Counted from the first letter of the stretch, positions 24,781 through 34,906 are shown. The stretch: DNA of 64,000 bases from Paenibacillus sp. BIHB 4019 (GCF_002741035.1 NZ_CP016808.1:1894501-1958500), one strand, 5' to 3'. A program made the numbers and translations. The notes: generated by a model not told the origin, from the letters alone.

Positions 24781-26043
24781 GCAAGCAGCATCCTCTCGTT
24801 GCCGGTCCGTCTGCTGTTCATGATCCTTCATATCTGCAAATAAAATAAGGCCGGGGCCAGCAAGGACCGATACGGTCCGAATCCATTCACATGTATCTAA
24901 ATCGACGTAGGCACGCGACACAAGGGTTCGCTGCGTCTCGCTTAACTGCGCAATGGTAGGAATGAAGTAGGGGCGCCAGCTCCAATTCGCCCCATAATAT
25001 TCCTGCTGCCGCTCCCACTCGCCAGCCTCTACCCTGCAATAGTTGGCTGATAGCTGAATGCCGTCTTCCCGGCACAAATAAATGCGAACGCAGCTCGGCG
25101 GCAGCTCCTCCAACAGTCCGGCAATCCATCCATTGCCTGCTCCGGGTTCGCCCTCTCGACCAAAAGCGAAAGCTTGCTCCTTGTCGATGCACGCAGCAAG
25201 CTGCGCTGCTTCCTTCTGCCAATTCCTCTCGGTGCGCAAGCGCTGCTGGACATATTCCGCAAGCTCGGCCTCCAGCGCTGCGGCGAAACGATCCGCCCGC
25301 TGAAATTCCGGCTCGGCCTTGGAGAAGAAGAAGCCCTGCACATAGCGGGCACCTGCTTCAATCGCACGCACCAAATCCTGGCGCGTCTCCACTCCTTCAG
25401 CGAGCAGCGACGCTCCGATCTGCTCAGCTAGCGCGGAGAAGGAGCGAAGAGCGCCTAGATAGCCATTGTGCGTCGCGCTCTTTTTGATCATATGAATGTC
25501 GATTTTCAGTATATTCGGCTGAATATGGGCGATACGATCCGTACTGCTGAATCCGCTTCCTACATCATCAATCGCAATGAGGCACCCTCTCGAACGGTAC
25601 AGATCCACAATGGAGCGCAGCTCATCCATCGGGCCATTAAAGCTTTCCTCGGTAATCTCGATGACGATGCGGCGGGGATCAATCCCGTATTTATCAATCA
25701 GCTGCAGCGTAAACAGCTCGCCGGATTGCTGATAGCGGTGAATCCAGTTCGGCTTTAAATTAATAAACAGCAGCGATTCGGAATTTTCCGCGCCCAGCTT
25801 GCGCATCGCCTGCTCCCGCAAAATCCGATCGACCGCAATATGATCCTCTACCGAAATGGCGGCGTCTCCAAAAAAAGGGCCCAAGCTTCGCACGCGCTCG
25901 CCTGCACAGGCTCTGCCCAGCACCTCATACCCCATAATGGTTCTGGTGTCCATCGCCAGAATAGGCTGATAGAAGGCAGCCAGCTGCTCGCCCTTAAGGC
26001 CCAGCGATTCCGGTATCTTTCGCATCGTTTGTCGGTCCTTCAT
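24763..26043 (-). CDS. ykuI: EAL-domain protein of the YkuI type (c-di-GMP binding)
   Basis: A 426-residue protein. The EAL domain (about residues 20-250) has YEVLGR, IEITEES, IDDVGSGFSS and LLAEGVET, and a YkuI-like C-terminal domain follows (RIYLCREDGIQLS, YGANWSWRPYF). Overall order and motifs match Bacillus YkuI. The EAL motif itself is EVL and the DDFGTG loop reads DDVGSG, so phosphodiesterase activity is uncertain and a c-di-GMP sensor role is possible. No membrane segment is present. ATG follows GAGGAG at 6 nt. It is the only c-di-GMP-linked gene seen here; motAB lie about 600 bp away on the other strand. Confidence 0.87.
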   Translation of the reverse strand: MKDRQTMRKIPESLGLKGEQLAAFYQPILAMDTRTIMGYEVLGRACAGERVRSLGPFFGDAAISVEDHIAVDRILREQAMRKLGAENSESLLFINLKPNWIHRYQQSGELFTLQLIDKYGIDPRRIVIEITEESFNGPMDELRSIVDLYRSRGCLIAIDDVGSGFSSTDRIAHIQPNILKIDIHMIKKSATHNGYLGALRSFSALAEQIGASLLAEGVETRQDLVRAIEAGARYVQGFFFSKAEPEFQRADRFAAALEAELAEYVQQRLRTERNWQKEAAQLAACIDKEQAFAFGREGEPGAGNGWIAGLLEELPPSCVRIYLCREDGIQLSANYCRVEAGEWERQQEYYGANWSWRPYFIPTIAQLSETQRTLVSRAYVDLDTCEWIRTVSVLAGPGLILFADMKDHEQQTDRQREDAACRTTTG

Positions 26044-26206
26044 CGCGTGCTCCTCTACATAAAAACGATGTCATATATTCTTCCATTGTTAAAGTTAGAC
26101 CCTATTGTAGCGGAATCGACATTCGTTGTAAAGAAGCGACAGCGTTCGCTAAGACCGATTTTTTCCCCAGCTGTCCGGGCTCCGAACGCCCTGCTCGCCC
26201 TATGCT

Positions 26207-26500
26207 CTAAATCAACCGCACCATATGCGTGACATTATCGCCCTGTGCGACTTCAATGACATGATGCTTCGCGTGATAGGAAACTTTGCCTGCGCCCACC
26301 TCGATCAGCGCTTGCTCGCCCAATCCGAAAAACACATCGTCGGCCAACGCCTCCATCACCTCGTGCTTTTCTTCCTCTCCCAATGCCTCCCACTCTTCCT
26401 TCTCCATTTCAAAAAAAGAGTAGCTTCCCTCAATCGCGCTAACCGCTGTTGTCAGTTCCTTCAATATATCCGCATATTCCCTTGCATGCTTTACGCCCAT
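26207..26500 (-). CDS. Small conserved-looking protein, function unknown
   Basis: A 97-residue acidic protein rich in Glu and Ala (MEKEEWEALGEEEKHEVME), with a beta-like C-terminus (SYHAKHHVIEVAQGDN). ATG at 26500 follows GGTGG at 9 nt; a GTG 21 bp upstream would place that site inside the gene. No family is recognised. Codon use is normal and no overlapping gene competes, so it is likely real. Confidence 0.6.
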   Translation of the reverse strand: MGVKHAREYADILKELTTAVSAIEGSYSFFEMEKEEWEALGEEEKHEVMEALADDVFFGLGEQALIEVGAGKVSYHAKHHVIEVAQGDNVTHMVRLI

Positions 26501-26663
26501 AATAAGGTTCCACCTTTTCACTGATTTATATGATTCATTTTACCTCATTTTCACAATTTTTAATGCCTTTCTGTTTAAATCCTTTTCAGGTCTAATCTCA
26601 CCGCCCCCTTCTGTCGATAATATAAATAGAGAACTTTCGAAATTGTATTGGACGGGGTGTATA

Positions 26664-27464
26664 ATGAAAAATTCAACTATTATCGGTATTGTTCTAGCTA
26701 TCATAGGTATCTTTGGCGGGATGGTCGTCAAGGGAGCTCCAATTTCCAGTCTCTTGAATCCTGCTGCCTACATGATTATCATCTTGGGTACCGTCGCAGC
26801 CGTAATGATCGCTTTCCCCATGTCAGAGCTTCAAAAAACCGGCAAGCTGTTTAAAATGGTATTTGGCACACAGAATTTGACTTCACGTGAACAACTCATT
26901 ACTCAATTTATGGAATGGGCTGGCATTACGCGCCGTGAAGGCCTGCTCGCTCTTGAAGCAAAAGTAGATGAAATCGAAGATAATTTCCTGCGCAACGGCA
27001 TGCGGATGATTATCGACGGCAACGACCAGGAGTTCGTTCGTGACGTTCTGCTTGAGGACATCGCGGCGACGGAAGACCGCCATAAAGTCGGCGCGCTTAT
27101 TTTCACCCAAGCGGGTACATACGCTCCTACACTCGGGGTACTCGGCGCCGTGGTCGGCCTGATTGCCGCCCTGTCGGATATGAGTGATATTGAGAAGCTG
27201 TCCCATGCTATCGCCGGCGCGTTCATCGCAACGCTGCTCGGTATTTTCACAGGTTATGTGTTATGGCATCCATTTGCCAACAAACTCAAGAGGCTTTCCA
27301 AAGCCGAGGTTCAAATTCGTCTCATGATGGTAGAAGGCTTGCTCTCTATCCAATCAGGCGTATCCACCATCGCAATCAACCAAAAGCTGTCGGTATTCCT
27401 GACTCCGACTGAGCGTGAGAAGATGAGGGAGAAGGAGGAAGGGGCCGTTGAGCAAAAAGCATAG
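26664..27464 (+). CDS. motA: Flagellar motor stator protein MotA
   Basis: A 266-residue membrane protein of the MotA/ExbB family. It has hydrophobic segments at both ends (IIGIVLAIIGIFGGMVVKG; PTLGVLGAVVGLIAAL near residue 155; FIATLLGIFTGYVLWHP near residue 190) and a large cytoplasmic loop with charged residues that touches the rotor. ATG at 26664 follows GGACGGGG. It overlaps motB by 17 nt. MotA and MotB form the ion channel that drives flagellar rotation; no other flagellar gene is nearby. Confidence 0.93.
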   Translation: MKNSTIIGIVLAIIGIFGGMVVKGAPISSLLNPAAYMIIILGTVAAVMIAFPMSELQKTGKLFKMVFGTQNLTSREQLITQFMEWAGITRREGLLALEAKVDEIEDNFLRNGMRMIIDGNDQEFVRDVLLEDIAATEDRHKVGALIFTQAGTYAPTLGVLGAVVGLIAALSDMSDIEKLSHAIAGAFIATLLGIFTGYVLWHPFANKLKRLSKAEVQIRLMMVEGLLSIQSGVSTIAINQKLSVFLTPTEREKMREKEEGAVEQKA

Positions 27465-28287
27465 GCACGAAGAACATGAGGAGCATGTTGACGAATCCTG
27501 GCTCATTCCTTATGCCGACTTGCTCACTCTGCTGCTGGCACTGTTTATCGTATTGTATTCAATGAACTCGGTAGACGTAAAAAAATTCGAGGAAATGAGC
27601 AACGCCTTCAATATCGCCTTCACCGGCGGTACAGGCCTGCTTACCGATCCAGCTGCGGTCACTACGGGCGATCAAAGAGACAAGCAGGAACCGTCACCTA
27701 ACGATTCAACGCAAAAGCCAGCTGCTGGTGATGACGAGAAGGACGATGCACAGAAGCGCCGTGAAGAGCTGATGAAGCAGGAGCAAGAGGATCTGGAGAA
27801 GCTGAAGAAGCAAATCGATGACTATATTAAGAAAAATGGTCTCACCTCCGACCTTGAGACGAAGCTCAACCAGTCCCAGCTGATGATTACTATTAGCGAC
27901 GAGGCACTGTTCGCATCTGGCAGCGCTGAAGTGAAGGAAGATTCGCGCGAGCTCGCCACTTCCATCGGCACGATGCTCCAGCAGTACCCGGATTACGAAA
28001 TTATCGTATCGGGACATACGGACAACAAACCGATTAACACCTATCTCTTCAGATCGAACTGGGATTTAAGCACCTCCCGTGCTGTACGTTTTATGGACAT
28101 TTTGCTTGAAAACCAACAGCTCTCGCCGACCAGATTTACCGCAAGCGGCTACGGAGAAAATCGCCCGCTTGCCAGCAACGACACCGAGGAAGGCCGAGCG
28201 AAAAATCGCCGCGTTGAAGTATCCATTATCCGCAACTATGTAGATTTGGAGAAAGCGCAGGAGCTTAAAATCAAACCAAAAGAATAA
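27448..28287 (+). CDS. motB: Flagellar motor stator protein MotB
   Basis: A 279-residue protein that starts at TTG (27448) after AGGAGGAAGGGG. The single membrane helix VDESWLIPYADLLTLLLALF carries the ion-conducting Asp24. A Glu/Lys-rich linker follows. The OmpA-like peptidoglycan-binding domain spans residues 145-265 (VSGHTDNKPI, GENRPLASNDTEEGRAKNRR). The helix matches the proton-type Bacillus MotB closely. It is co-translated with motA. Confidence 0.94.
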   Translation: MSKKHRHEEHEEHVDESWLIPYADLLTLLLALFIVLYSMNSVDVKKFEEMSNAFNIAFTGGTGLLTDPAAVTTGDQRDKQEPSPNDSTQKPAAGDDEKDDAQKRREELMKQEQEDLEKLKKQIDDYIKKNGLTSDLETKLNQSQLMITISDEALFASGSAEVKEDSRELATSIGTMLQQYPDYEIIVSGHTDNKPINTYLFRSNWDLSTSRAVRFMDILLENQQLSPTRFTASGYGENRPLASNDTEEGRAKNRRVEVSIIRNYVDLEKAQELKIKPKE

Positions 28288-28315
28288 TCGGCTTGGCAGC
28301 ACGAATGGGTAATAG

Positions 28316-28363
28316 AAAAGCCGTCGCCCCTATGCTTATGCATCGGGAGCGACGGCTTTTTTT
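28316..28363 (+). terminator. Terminator of motAB
   Basis: AAAAGCCGTCGC pairs with GCGACGGCTTTT and is followed by a run of T. Confidence 0.93.
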
Positions 28364-28394
28364 GCTATTAATGAAAGCAATCGCATTAGTGCTT

Positions 28395-28925
28395 TTATTT
28401 CGACAGAACATTTTCGCTAAACCACTTTCTAAGCTGGTTGATTTGAGCTTGATGGTAGCGGCTATGGTCAGCCATATGCCATAACCCCCAGCGTATGGTT
28501 GCTTGCTTTTCATTTTCATGACCGAAAGTGACAACTTGATCCAGATCAGCATCTGTTAATTGTGCACAGATGTCTTTCAACATATTTATAACATCCTCAT
28601 AGCTGGAAATAAGCGTATTCAAGGGCATGCCTTGGACCATGGGAAGCCGGTTATTTTCATCGATCATAGGGCCATATTGTTCTTTTAATAACTGCGGAAG
28701 CGGCTGTCCTTTTATTCTATAAACCCAGTTCAGATCAACATAGAGGATATGTTTGATTAACTGGGCCGTACTATTTGAATGATGGTTAGGTCCCTTGCTG
28801 TCTACTTCTTCTTGCGACATGCCGCTTGTGATGGATTTTAGTCGCTCACTGTTCTCTTTCACAGCGGAATATAACATCCCCACAATCGGCGGCATATTCG
28901 CTTCACCTTTTAAATCATGCAGCAT
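28395..28925 (-). CDS. DinB-superfamily protein
   Basis: A 176-residue four-helix protein of the DinB/YfiT type. Histidines suited to metal binding occur in QLIKHILYVDLNW near residue 59 and in WHMADHSRYHQAQI near residue 150. Such proteins are metal-dependent thiol transferases or remain uncharacterised. The ATG follows GAGGAG at about 10 nt. It has no clear operon partner. Confidence 0.85.
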   Translation of the reverse strand: MLHDLKGEANMPPIVGMLYSAVKENSERLKSITSGMSQEEVDSKGPNHHSNSTAQLIKHILYVDLNWVYRIKGQPLPQLLKEQYGPMIDENNRLPMVQGMPLNTLISSYEDVINMLKDICAQLTDADLDQVVTFGHENEKQATIRWGLWHMADHSRYHQAQINQLRKWFSENVLSK

Positions 28926-28962
28926 CCAAGCTCAGCTCCTCATCGTTATTTGCTAGTGTTAT

Positions 28963-29000
28963 AAAAAAAGAAAGCTCCCGAGCCTTCGCTCGAGCTGCTT
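28963..29000 (-). terminator. Terminator of the pseudouridine synthase gene
   Basis: On the minus strand AGCTCGAGC-GAAG-GCTCGGGAGCT is followed by TTCTTTTTTT. Confidence 0.9.
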
Positions 29001-29026
29001 CCTCCACATGATACGACCATTTCTAA

Positions 29027-29782
29027 CTATTGATTCGATTCAGATTTAGACCCTGCTTTTGCAGACGATGACGGCGACGGCGAAGCTGGCGTATAATCCA
29101 GCAGATCAAACAGCTGCGCCTTCTCCAGCTCCGTCAAGTCTCTCCATTCGCCGATAGGCAGCTCGCCCAGCTGAATGTTCATAATGCGTACCCGCTGAAG
29201 CTTACGCACATGGTAGCCAAAAGCTTCGCACATTCTGCGAATTTGGCGGTTGCGCCCCTCGGTCAATACGATGCGGAATACGCGCTCTGCACTGCGCGTC
29301 ACTTTGCAGGGCAGCGTCATGCTTCCCAAAATTTTGACGCCCTCCGACATGCCAATGACAAACGATTCGCTGATCGGACGATCTACCGTCACAATATATT
29401 CCTTCTCATGCTTGCCCTCCGAACGCAAAATCGGATTCACGACATCGCCGTCATTCGTCATGAGAATAAGCCCTTCCGAATCTTTATCGAGTCTGCCAAT
29501 CGGAAAAATCCGCTCCTGATGGTGCACATAATCAACGATGTTGCCCTCAATATGCAGCTCGGTCGTACAAGTGATGCCCGCTGGCTTATTTAAAGCGATA
29601 TACACATGACCTTTATGTTCACCAATACGGTTGCCGTCAATGCGCACATCATCGCCATGCTCGGCTTGACTGCCTAGAAGCGCCGTGTTGCCATTAATGG
29701 TCACACGTCCGTTCTCAACAAGCTTGTCCGCTTCCCTTCGCGAGCAATATCCGGTTTCACTAATAAATTTATTAATTCTCAC
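29027..29782 (-). CDS. rluF: rRNA pseudouridine synthase, RsuA/RluF family
   Basis: A 251-residue enzyme. Residues 1-60 form an S4 RNA-binding domain (INKFISETGYCSRREADKLV). The catalytic domain contains the signature IGRLDKDSEGLILMTNDGD near residue 100, with the catalytic aspartate, and GRNRQIRRMCEAFGY near residue 180. It converts uridine to pseudouridine in rRNA. RluF-type specificity (23S rRNA) is a best guess; RluB and RsuA share these motifs. The C-terminal tail is Ser/Ala/Pro-rich. Start GTG follows GAGGTGA at 6 nt. Confidence 0.87.
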   Translation of the reverse strand: MRINKFISETGYCSRREADKLVENGRVTINGNTALLGSQAEHGDDVRIDGNRIGEHKGHVYIALNKPAGITCTTELHIEGNIVDYVHHQERIFPIGRLDKDSEGLILMTNDGDVVNPILRSEGKHEKEYIVTVDRPISESFVIGMSEGVKILGSMTLPCKVTRSAERVFRIVLTEGRNRQIRRMCEAFGYHVRKLQRVRIMNIQLGELPIGEWRDLTELEKAQLFDLLDYTPASPSPSSSAKAGSKSESNQ

Positions 29783-29827
29783 TTGCGCTCACCTCATTCA
29801 AGTATGCCGCTCATTCTGCTGTTCATA

Positions 29828-31705
29828 TTAACCTGCAGCGCTTGCTTTTTCTACTAGTATACCTCCGTCGCCCTCGTCTTTCAAAGCAGGGAGCGTAATC
29901 GTCACCGTTGTTCCGGCATTCACTTGGCTTTGAATATCAATCATGCCTTGATGGCTCTGGATAATGCGCTGGCTGACCATCATGCCAAGTCCGGTACCGC
30001 TCTCCTTGCCCGTCACGAATGGGCTGCCGATTTGCGAAATCAGTTCCTCTGGTATGCCGATGCCTTCATCTGCTATTTCTATCGTAATGTGGCCCGAATT
30101 TCGTTTCAAGCGTATGTAAATGGGCCCTCCAGTCGGCATCGCTTCAATCGCATTTTTCAGCACATTAATGAACACTTGCTTGAGCTGATTTTCCTCACAG
30201 GAAATCAGGCAGGGCTCTTCGGCGAAAACGGTCAGAAATTCCGCATTATGCAGATGAGCCTCGCTATCGAGAAACAGCAGTACGTCGCGCAGCACCTGCT
30301 TAACATCCTTTAAGGCAAACTGTGTCGCCTGCGGCTTGGCCAAAATCAAAAATTCGCTGACAATCAGGTTAATGCGATCCAGCTCCGACAGCATCAAGCT
30401 TGTGTGCTCGGTATTGCCCGTACGATTTTTCAGTTGAAGCTGGAGAAAGCCTCGCAGCGTCGTCAGCGGATTGCGAATCTCATGGGCGACACCAGCCGCC
30501 AGCTGGCCAACTGTCGTCAGCTTCTCGGAGCGGCGCAGCAGCTCCTCCATCTTGTTGCGGCTCCTCATGTCGCGGGTAATGCTAGCGAACGCCTTCACCT
30601 CGCCCGCGCTATCGCGAATCGGGGATATCGTGACGCTTACGGGGATAACCTCGCCCGACTTCGTTAAACGCTTCGTCTCCTGTGCAGGGAGCACCTTGCC
30701 CGCCAGAAGCGAGGCTAGGATCAGCTTCATTTCGCCCCGGTGGCTTTCCGGTATGAGCGTAAGCTGGCTGCCAAGCGCCTCTTCCGCTGTATAGCCATAA
30801 AGCTGCTCGAAGGCTTGATTCACTTGTATAATAATTCCCTGCAGATCGACAACATGGATCGCATCACTCGTATGATTAATGAAGGATTGCAGAAAATTTT
30901 TCATCCGGCGGTTTTCTTCAAAAGCTTTGCGCAGCTTGTCCATGTAAATGCTGAGATTTTGCGACATCGCGTTTATTTTCACAGCAAGCAGGCCAAACTC
31001 ATCCCTGCTTCTCACTTTAATGAACGAATCAAAACGGCCGTGAGACACCTCATTGACCTTCCATAAAATCGATTTAAGTGGACGGAGCAGCATCCCCGAC
31101 AGCAAATAGCTGCCAAATAAAATAAATAACATAAAGATGCCGGCATATTTCAGCCAATCCTTCACCTTGTACGCAGCCCGATCCTGAAAGTATTCGTAGC
31201 TATAGACGATGCGGATAACAGCGGGCTGCATATTTTTATTGCTATAGTAGCTCTTTAAATAAGCGGCGCCGTCCGCTTCGATTTCATTGACCCGATAAAG
31301 ACGATCCTTGGCTGTCAGATTAATCAGCTCTTGCTCAAGCTCGGCATCATAGAGGCTCTGCTTGCCGTAAATAATATCATAGCTGGCTACGCTCGTAATC
31401 TGCTCCTCATGATCCTGAGGCCGTAATATGGTTATATCCAAAATGCGTGCGTCCCACTGCTTCCAGTCTTCAATCAGCCTATTAAGCCGCTCCTCCGTCT
31501 CTGCATCAAGTGGCTCGCCCGATGCCAGCTCGCTATTTGATAAAGCCAGCGTTTCGTAGAGCTGTACAGATGCTTTGCTCAGCATGCTGCCAAGATTTTT
31601 GTGCATATTGCGAAACATCGAATATTGGTCCACAATAAGTAGGGTAACAAACATGGAGAAGAATGCTATCGCAATTAGTAAGCAGAGCTTGAGTTTGAAT
31701 GGCAC
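29828..31705 (-). CDS. PAS-containing sensor histidine kinase, sporulation-kinase-like
   Basis: A 625-residue membrane kinase. Membrane helices near residues 5-25 and 190-210 flank an extracellular sensor. HAMP, then PAS (HTSDAIHVVDLQGIIIQVNQ), then HisKA with the phospho-acceptor in AAGVAHEIRNPLTTLRGF, then HATPase (NQLKQVFINVLKNAIEAMP, DEGIGIPEEL, GTGLGMMVS). The domain order and H-box resemble orphan kinases feeding Spo0A; no response regulator is adjacent, which fits. GTG at 31705 after AAAGGTGG is preferred to GTG at 31750. The upstream gap holds several DnaA-box-like sites. Confidence 0.88.
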   Translation of the reverse strand: MPFKLKLCLLIAIAFFSMFVTLLIVDQYSMFRNMHKNLGSMLSKASVQLYETLALSNSELASGEPLDAETEERLNRLIEDWKQWDARILDITILRPQDHEEQITSVASYDIIYGKQSLYDAELEQELINLTAKDRLYRVNEIEADGAAYLKSYYSNKNMQPAVIRIVYSYEYFQDRAAYKVKDWLKYAGIFMLFILFGSYLLSGMLLRPLKSILWKVNEVSHGRFDSFIKVRSRDEFGLLAVKINAMSQNLSIYMDKLRKAFEENRRMKNFLQSFINHTSDAIHVVDLQGIIIQVNQAFEQLYGYTAEEALGSQLTLIPESHRGEMKLILASLLAGKVLPAQETKRLTKSGEVIPVSVTISPIRDSAGEVKAFASITRDMRSRNKMEELLRRSEKLTTVGQLAAGVAHEIRNPLTTLRGFLQLQLKNRTGNTEHTSLMLSELDRINLIVSEFLILAKPQATQFALKDVKQVLRDVLLFLDSEAHLHNAEFLTVFAEEPCLISCEENQLKQVFINVLKNAIEAMPTGGPIYIRLKRNSGHITIEIADEGIGIPEELISQIGSPFVTGKESGTGLGMMVSQRIIQSHQGMIDIQSQVNAGTTVTITLPALKDEGDGGILVEKASAAG

Positions 31706-31742
31706 TACGAAGACCACCTTTATCGTCGTAAATTCGAACGAC

Positions 31743-31848
31743 TTATCCACATTTTATAAACAATATACGCTACTTATGCACATACTGGTCGAATATTTTG
31801 TGTATAAAAAAGTGCATAACCAGAAAGTTATCCCCAATGTTATCCACC
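31743..31848. promoter_or_regulatory. Cluster of DnaA-box-like 9-mers
   Basis: Five sites lie in 106 bp: TTATCCACA (31743-31751) and TTATGCACA (31774-31782), both exact to TTATNCACA; TTATGCACT on the minus strand (31819-31811); TTATCCCCA (31828-31836); and TTATCCACC (31840-31848), each with one change. The region is AT-rich and lies between the histidine-kinase start and tadA. DnaA binding is inferred. Confidence 0.65.
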
Positions 31849-31893
31849 ACATGTTAACAACAGAATATTTGTTCGCTGAATAAACGCAATTGA

Positions 31894-32391
<498 letters not shown>

Positions 32392-32395
32392 TTGA

Positions 32396-32590
32396 CTAGT
32401 CGTGTTTACGACGCATGGAAGAACCAATCATCTCATCACGCTGCATCTGTTGAAGGGCAACGATTAATTGATCTGCTTCCTCGCTAATCGCAAGAACGTC
32501 AGGGTCTGTCAGACTACCTCGTGCTTCGGCTATCTCATGGAGCTTTAGCCTTAGCGATTGCAATTGATCGAGTAGAATTATTTTGTCCAT
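32396..32590 (-). CDS. Spo0E-like aspartyl-phosphate phosphatase
   Basis: A 64-residue helical-hairpin peptide. SEEADQLIVALQQM resembles the Spo0E signature SxxLDxLI. Such peptides dephosphorylate Spo0A-P and delay sporulation. The ribosome-binding site is weak at this ATG (AAGGAGT lies 18 nt upstream), but no other in-frame start is present. It is convergent with tadA and about 700 bp from the sporulation-kinase-like gene, which would act in the opposite sense on the same phosphorelay. Confidence 0.8.
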   Translation of the reverse strand: MDKIILLDQLQSLRLKLHEIAEARGSLTDPDVLAISEEADQLIVALQQMQRDEMIGSSMRRKHD

Positions 32591-33042
32591 AGCTCGCTTC
32601 GTGGCCCACTCCTTAAATATAGCGCTCGTGTGGCAATTTTATTTTATTATACGCTTATTCCGGTGGGCTGTTTGTAAAAACGTGTCGACAATCACCTATA
32701 ATTTTCAGGCAACTTTCGACAAAATCAGGATTAGCTTCCAAAATAGTAGTCCATTATACCCATTTTTATAGTTTTAATGATTAACCAAATCAGCAACATA
32801 TTGGTAAACCTGACATTCATGAATGGTTGCTGCTGTTCATTTCTTCATTTGGGAAAGTCATTTTTATTTTCCCGACATGCGATGTCGATTTATCCACCAC
32901 GATTTTGTCGTAATACAGCTTTTTTTGTAAATGAAAGCTGACATAATCATGGAAGGCGCGGCTATCTGCATCGTATATTTATGCGTTTTGCATAGCATAG
33001 AAGTACATTTCTGGAAGAAACCTTGATATAGCTGACATTTTG
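32591..33042. other. AT-rich gene-free region
   Basis: About 450 bp with no convincing gene on either strand. The only long frame (minus, ending near 32864) has unusual composition and no ribosome-binding site. No tRNA, SRP RNA or riboswitch pattern was recognised. Confidence 0.5.
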
Positions 33043-33089
33043 AAAAAAAGCCCTGCCTCCTGACGGTTATCGCCATGGGGCAAGGCTTC
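33043..33089 (-). terminator. Terminator of the chemoreceptor gene
   Basis: On the minus strand AAGCCTTGCC pairs with GGCAGGGCTT, followed by a run of T (TTTTTTTC). Confidence 0.85.
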
Positions 33090-33144
33090 TCTCGCTTGCA
33101 AAATGCTGAAGGCATTTGTCCCAAACCGTTCTTTCATTCTGGAA

Positions 33145-33987
33145 CTATGACTCCGTAAGATTGTAGGAAATCATCTGATCAGCAATGTCCTTCATCGATT
33201 GGCTTGAGCTTTGCAGACGCTCGATCACGCTCGTAAAAGCGCTAACCATGGAAGCCTGTTCCTCGGATGAGGCCACAATTTGCGAAATTTCGCGTTCCAT
33301 GCCTTTTATCGACGTCTGAATATCGCCAAGCGCCTTCTCAATTTCTACGGTCGCTTTTTTGGAATCGACGGACAGCTTGCGCACCTCGGTGGCCACGACG
33401 CCAAAGCCTGCTCCTGCTTCACCTGCGCGCGCCGCTTCAATTGCTGCGTTCAGCCCAAGCATATTCGTCTGCTCAGATACCTCTTTAATAAAGCCTGCAA
33501 CTTTGTTGATTTGCTTCGAGTTTTCCGCTGTTGTTTTCGAATTATCCGAAATTTGTTCACTCGCCGCTTGCAATTCCTCGGAGTGGGCTGCCATTTGCTG
33601 TACCATCTGCACCAAATGCTCTGTAATGGAATGGCTTTCGCGCACAAGATGCTCCAGCTGATTCTGGCTCGTTAAATTATAAGCGACACAAAAAACAGCC
33701 TCCACCTCGCCATTCTCGTTCTTAAGCGGTATATTTACAACATCCATCGCAATTCCAAACGCTTCCTGGGGAATATGGGTGATGCTTTCCTCCCTGCCAT
33801 TTTTAAGCGCAGCAAAATTCATAAAGCCCTCAGAAAGCGTATCGCCTGTTTTGAACCCCATATCGACTCCCGGCATAGGCAAATAATAAAGCATATGAGT
33901 GCGGTCATATAGAGACAGGCTCGCACTCTCCCGCATCATCTTCCGGATGTAAGGCATGGCGTGGAGCATAGCTTGGACTGAATTCAT
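33145..33987 (-). CDS. Soluble methyl-accepting chemotaxis protein (short form)
   Basis: A 280-residue receptor without membrane helices. Residues 1-110 form a small sensor domain, probably PAS- or Cache-like ([28 protein letters not shown]). Residues 120-275 are the MCP signalling domain, with the hairpin tip [20 protein letters not shown] and [13 protein letters not shown], which contacts CheA and CheW. It senses a cytosolic signal. ATG at 33987 follows GTGAGGGAT; the frame opens 15 nt earlier. It is monocistronic. Confidence 0.9.
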   Translation of the reverse strand: MNSVQAMLHAMPYIRKMMRESASLSLYDRTHMLYYLPMPGVDMGFKTGDTLSEGFMNFAALKNGREESITHIPQEAFGIAMDVVNIPLKNENGEVEAVFCVAYNLTSQNQLEHLVRESHSITEHLVQMVQQMAAHSEELQAASEQISDNSKTTAENSKQINKVAGFIKEVSEQTNMLGLNAAIEAARAGEAGAGFGVVATEVRKLSVDSKKATVEIEKALGDIQTSIKGMEREISQIVASSEEQASMVSAFTSVIERLQSSSQSMKDIADQMISYNLTES

Positions 33988-34170
33988 ATCGGTATCCCTC
34001 ACTGTCTAATTCAAGTTGTTTAATTATATTTCGGTAAAAAAGGACTGATTTTTTAGGTCTTTTGAATTATTTTTTTATTAAATTTTTAGTAAAAACTCTT
34101 TAATTCGTTCGACAATATGTTCCACATGGAACATTATTCTTCGCGAATGCTGTTGAATCCATGATTAGAA
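33988..34170. other. Gene-free spacer with a small palindrome
   Basis: No gene is seen. ATGTTCC-ACAT-GGAACAT at 34117-34134 is a perfect 7-4-7 inverted repeat of unknown meaning. The chemoreceptor promoter should lie here. Confidence 0.45.
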
Positions 34171-34237
34171 AGAAAGCCAAAAGCCGCTTGTTTCAGGAGC
34201 TTGCTGCAAGGAGCAAACTCTCAAAGCAAGCGGCTTT
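34171..34237 (-). terminator. Terminator of the chromate-transporter operon
   Basis: AAAGCCGCTTG and CAAGCGGCTTT form an 11-bp stem with a long loop. On the minus strand TTGGCTTTCTTTC follows. It lies about 110 bp beyond the last chr gene. Confidence 0.72.
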
Positions 34238-34349
34238 ATGCGACTTCTTAGCCCATCATACACCTTTGTACAGCTTCAAGCTGGAAAATAACGTTTTATT
34301 AGCAAACGAATGAACGGCTTTTTCATTGCGCACCCTTCGACAATGGCCG

Positions 34350-34880
34350 CTAAAATAAAATGATACCCGCTGCCCCTGCTCCGGCAATGATAATAAACGG
34401 AGGCAGCTTATAGCGTATTAGTAAAAACAAGCTGCCTGCAACAATGAGCAGCATCCCAGCGAACGACCAGCTCAGAATCGCGCCATCATTCGGATAACCG
34501 AAATGAATGGCCGCATAGACCATTAGGCCGGTAATCATCGGCTTCAAGCCGTAAAAGGAGGCCGACAGCCATTGATTATTTTGAAGGCGGAGGATAAACG
34601 CTGACAGCACAATCATGAGCACCAGCGACGGCAGCACCATGCCAGCAGTCGATATGATCGCGCCCGTGATGCCGGCTGTCTGATAACCGATTAATGTCGC
34701 GGAATTTGTTGCAATGGAGCCCGGCGCCATCCCGGCAAGGGAGACGGCTTGTTGAAATTCACCTTGCGTCATCCAGCCTCGGGATAGAGCCTCATATTGA
34801 ATAATCGGAATAACCGCGTAGCCTCCTCCAAACGAGACACAGCCTATTTTCAAAAAAACAATAAACAGCTCTCCGAGCAT
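34350..34880 (-). CDS. Chromate transporter family protein, second half-size subunit
   Basis: A 176-residue CHR-family membrane protein. FLKIGCVSFGGGYAVIPII at the N-terminus and GMAPGSIATNSATLIGYQTAG near residue 50 are the family signatures. It is one of a pair of short-chain CHR proteins that together equal one full-length ChrA; Bacillus YwrA/YwrB are similar. Proposed transport of chromate or another oxyanion is from family knowledge. It follows the other half after 26 bp. Confidence 0.88.
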   Translation of the reverse strand: MLGELFIVFLKIGCVSFGGGYAVIPIIQYEALSRGWMTQGEFQQAVSLAGMAPGSIATNSATLIGYQTAGITGAIISTAGMVLPSLVLMIVLSAFILRLQNNQWLSASFYGLKPMITGLMVYAAIHFGYPNDGAILSWSFAGMLLIVAGSLFLLIRYKLPPFIIIAGAGAAGIILF

Positions 34881-34906
34881 GCTCCCTCCCCCTCTCCATT
34901 TCCCGT

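Noticed and set aside
25700-25720. AGCGTAAACAGCTC inside the EAL gene as another repeat copy
   Set aside because: Only this short string matches; the second hairpin is absent and the stretch is coding.
32591-33042. An SRP RNA gene after tadA, as in Bacillus
   Set aside because: The conserved SRP RNA core was not found in this stretch.
34117-34134. ATGTTCC-ACAT-GGAACAT as a regulator site
   Set aside because: It is a single short palindrome with no clear promoter or partner regulator, so no function can be supported.
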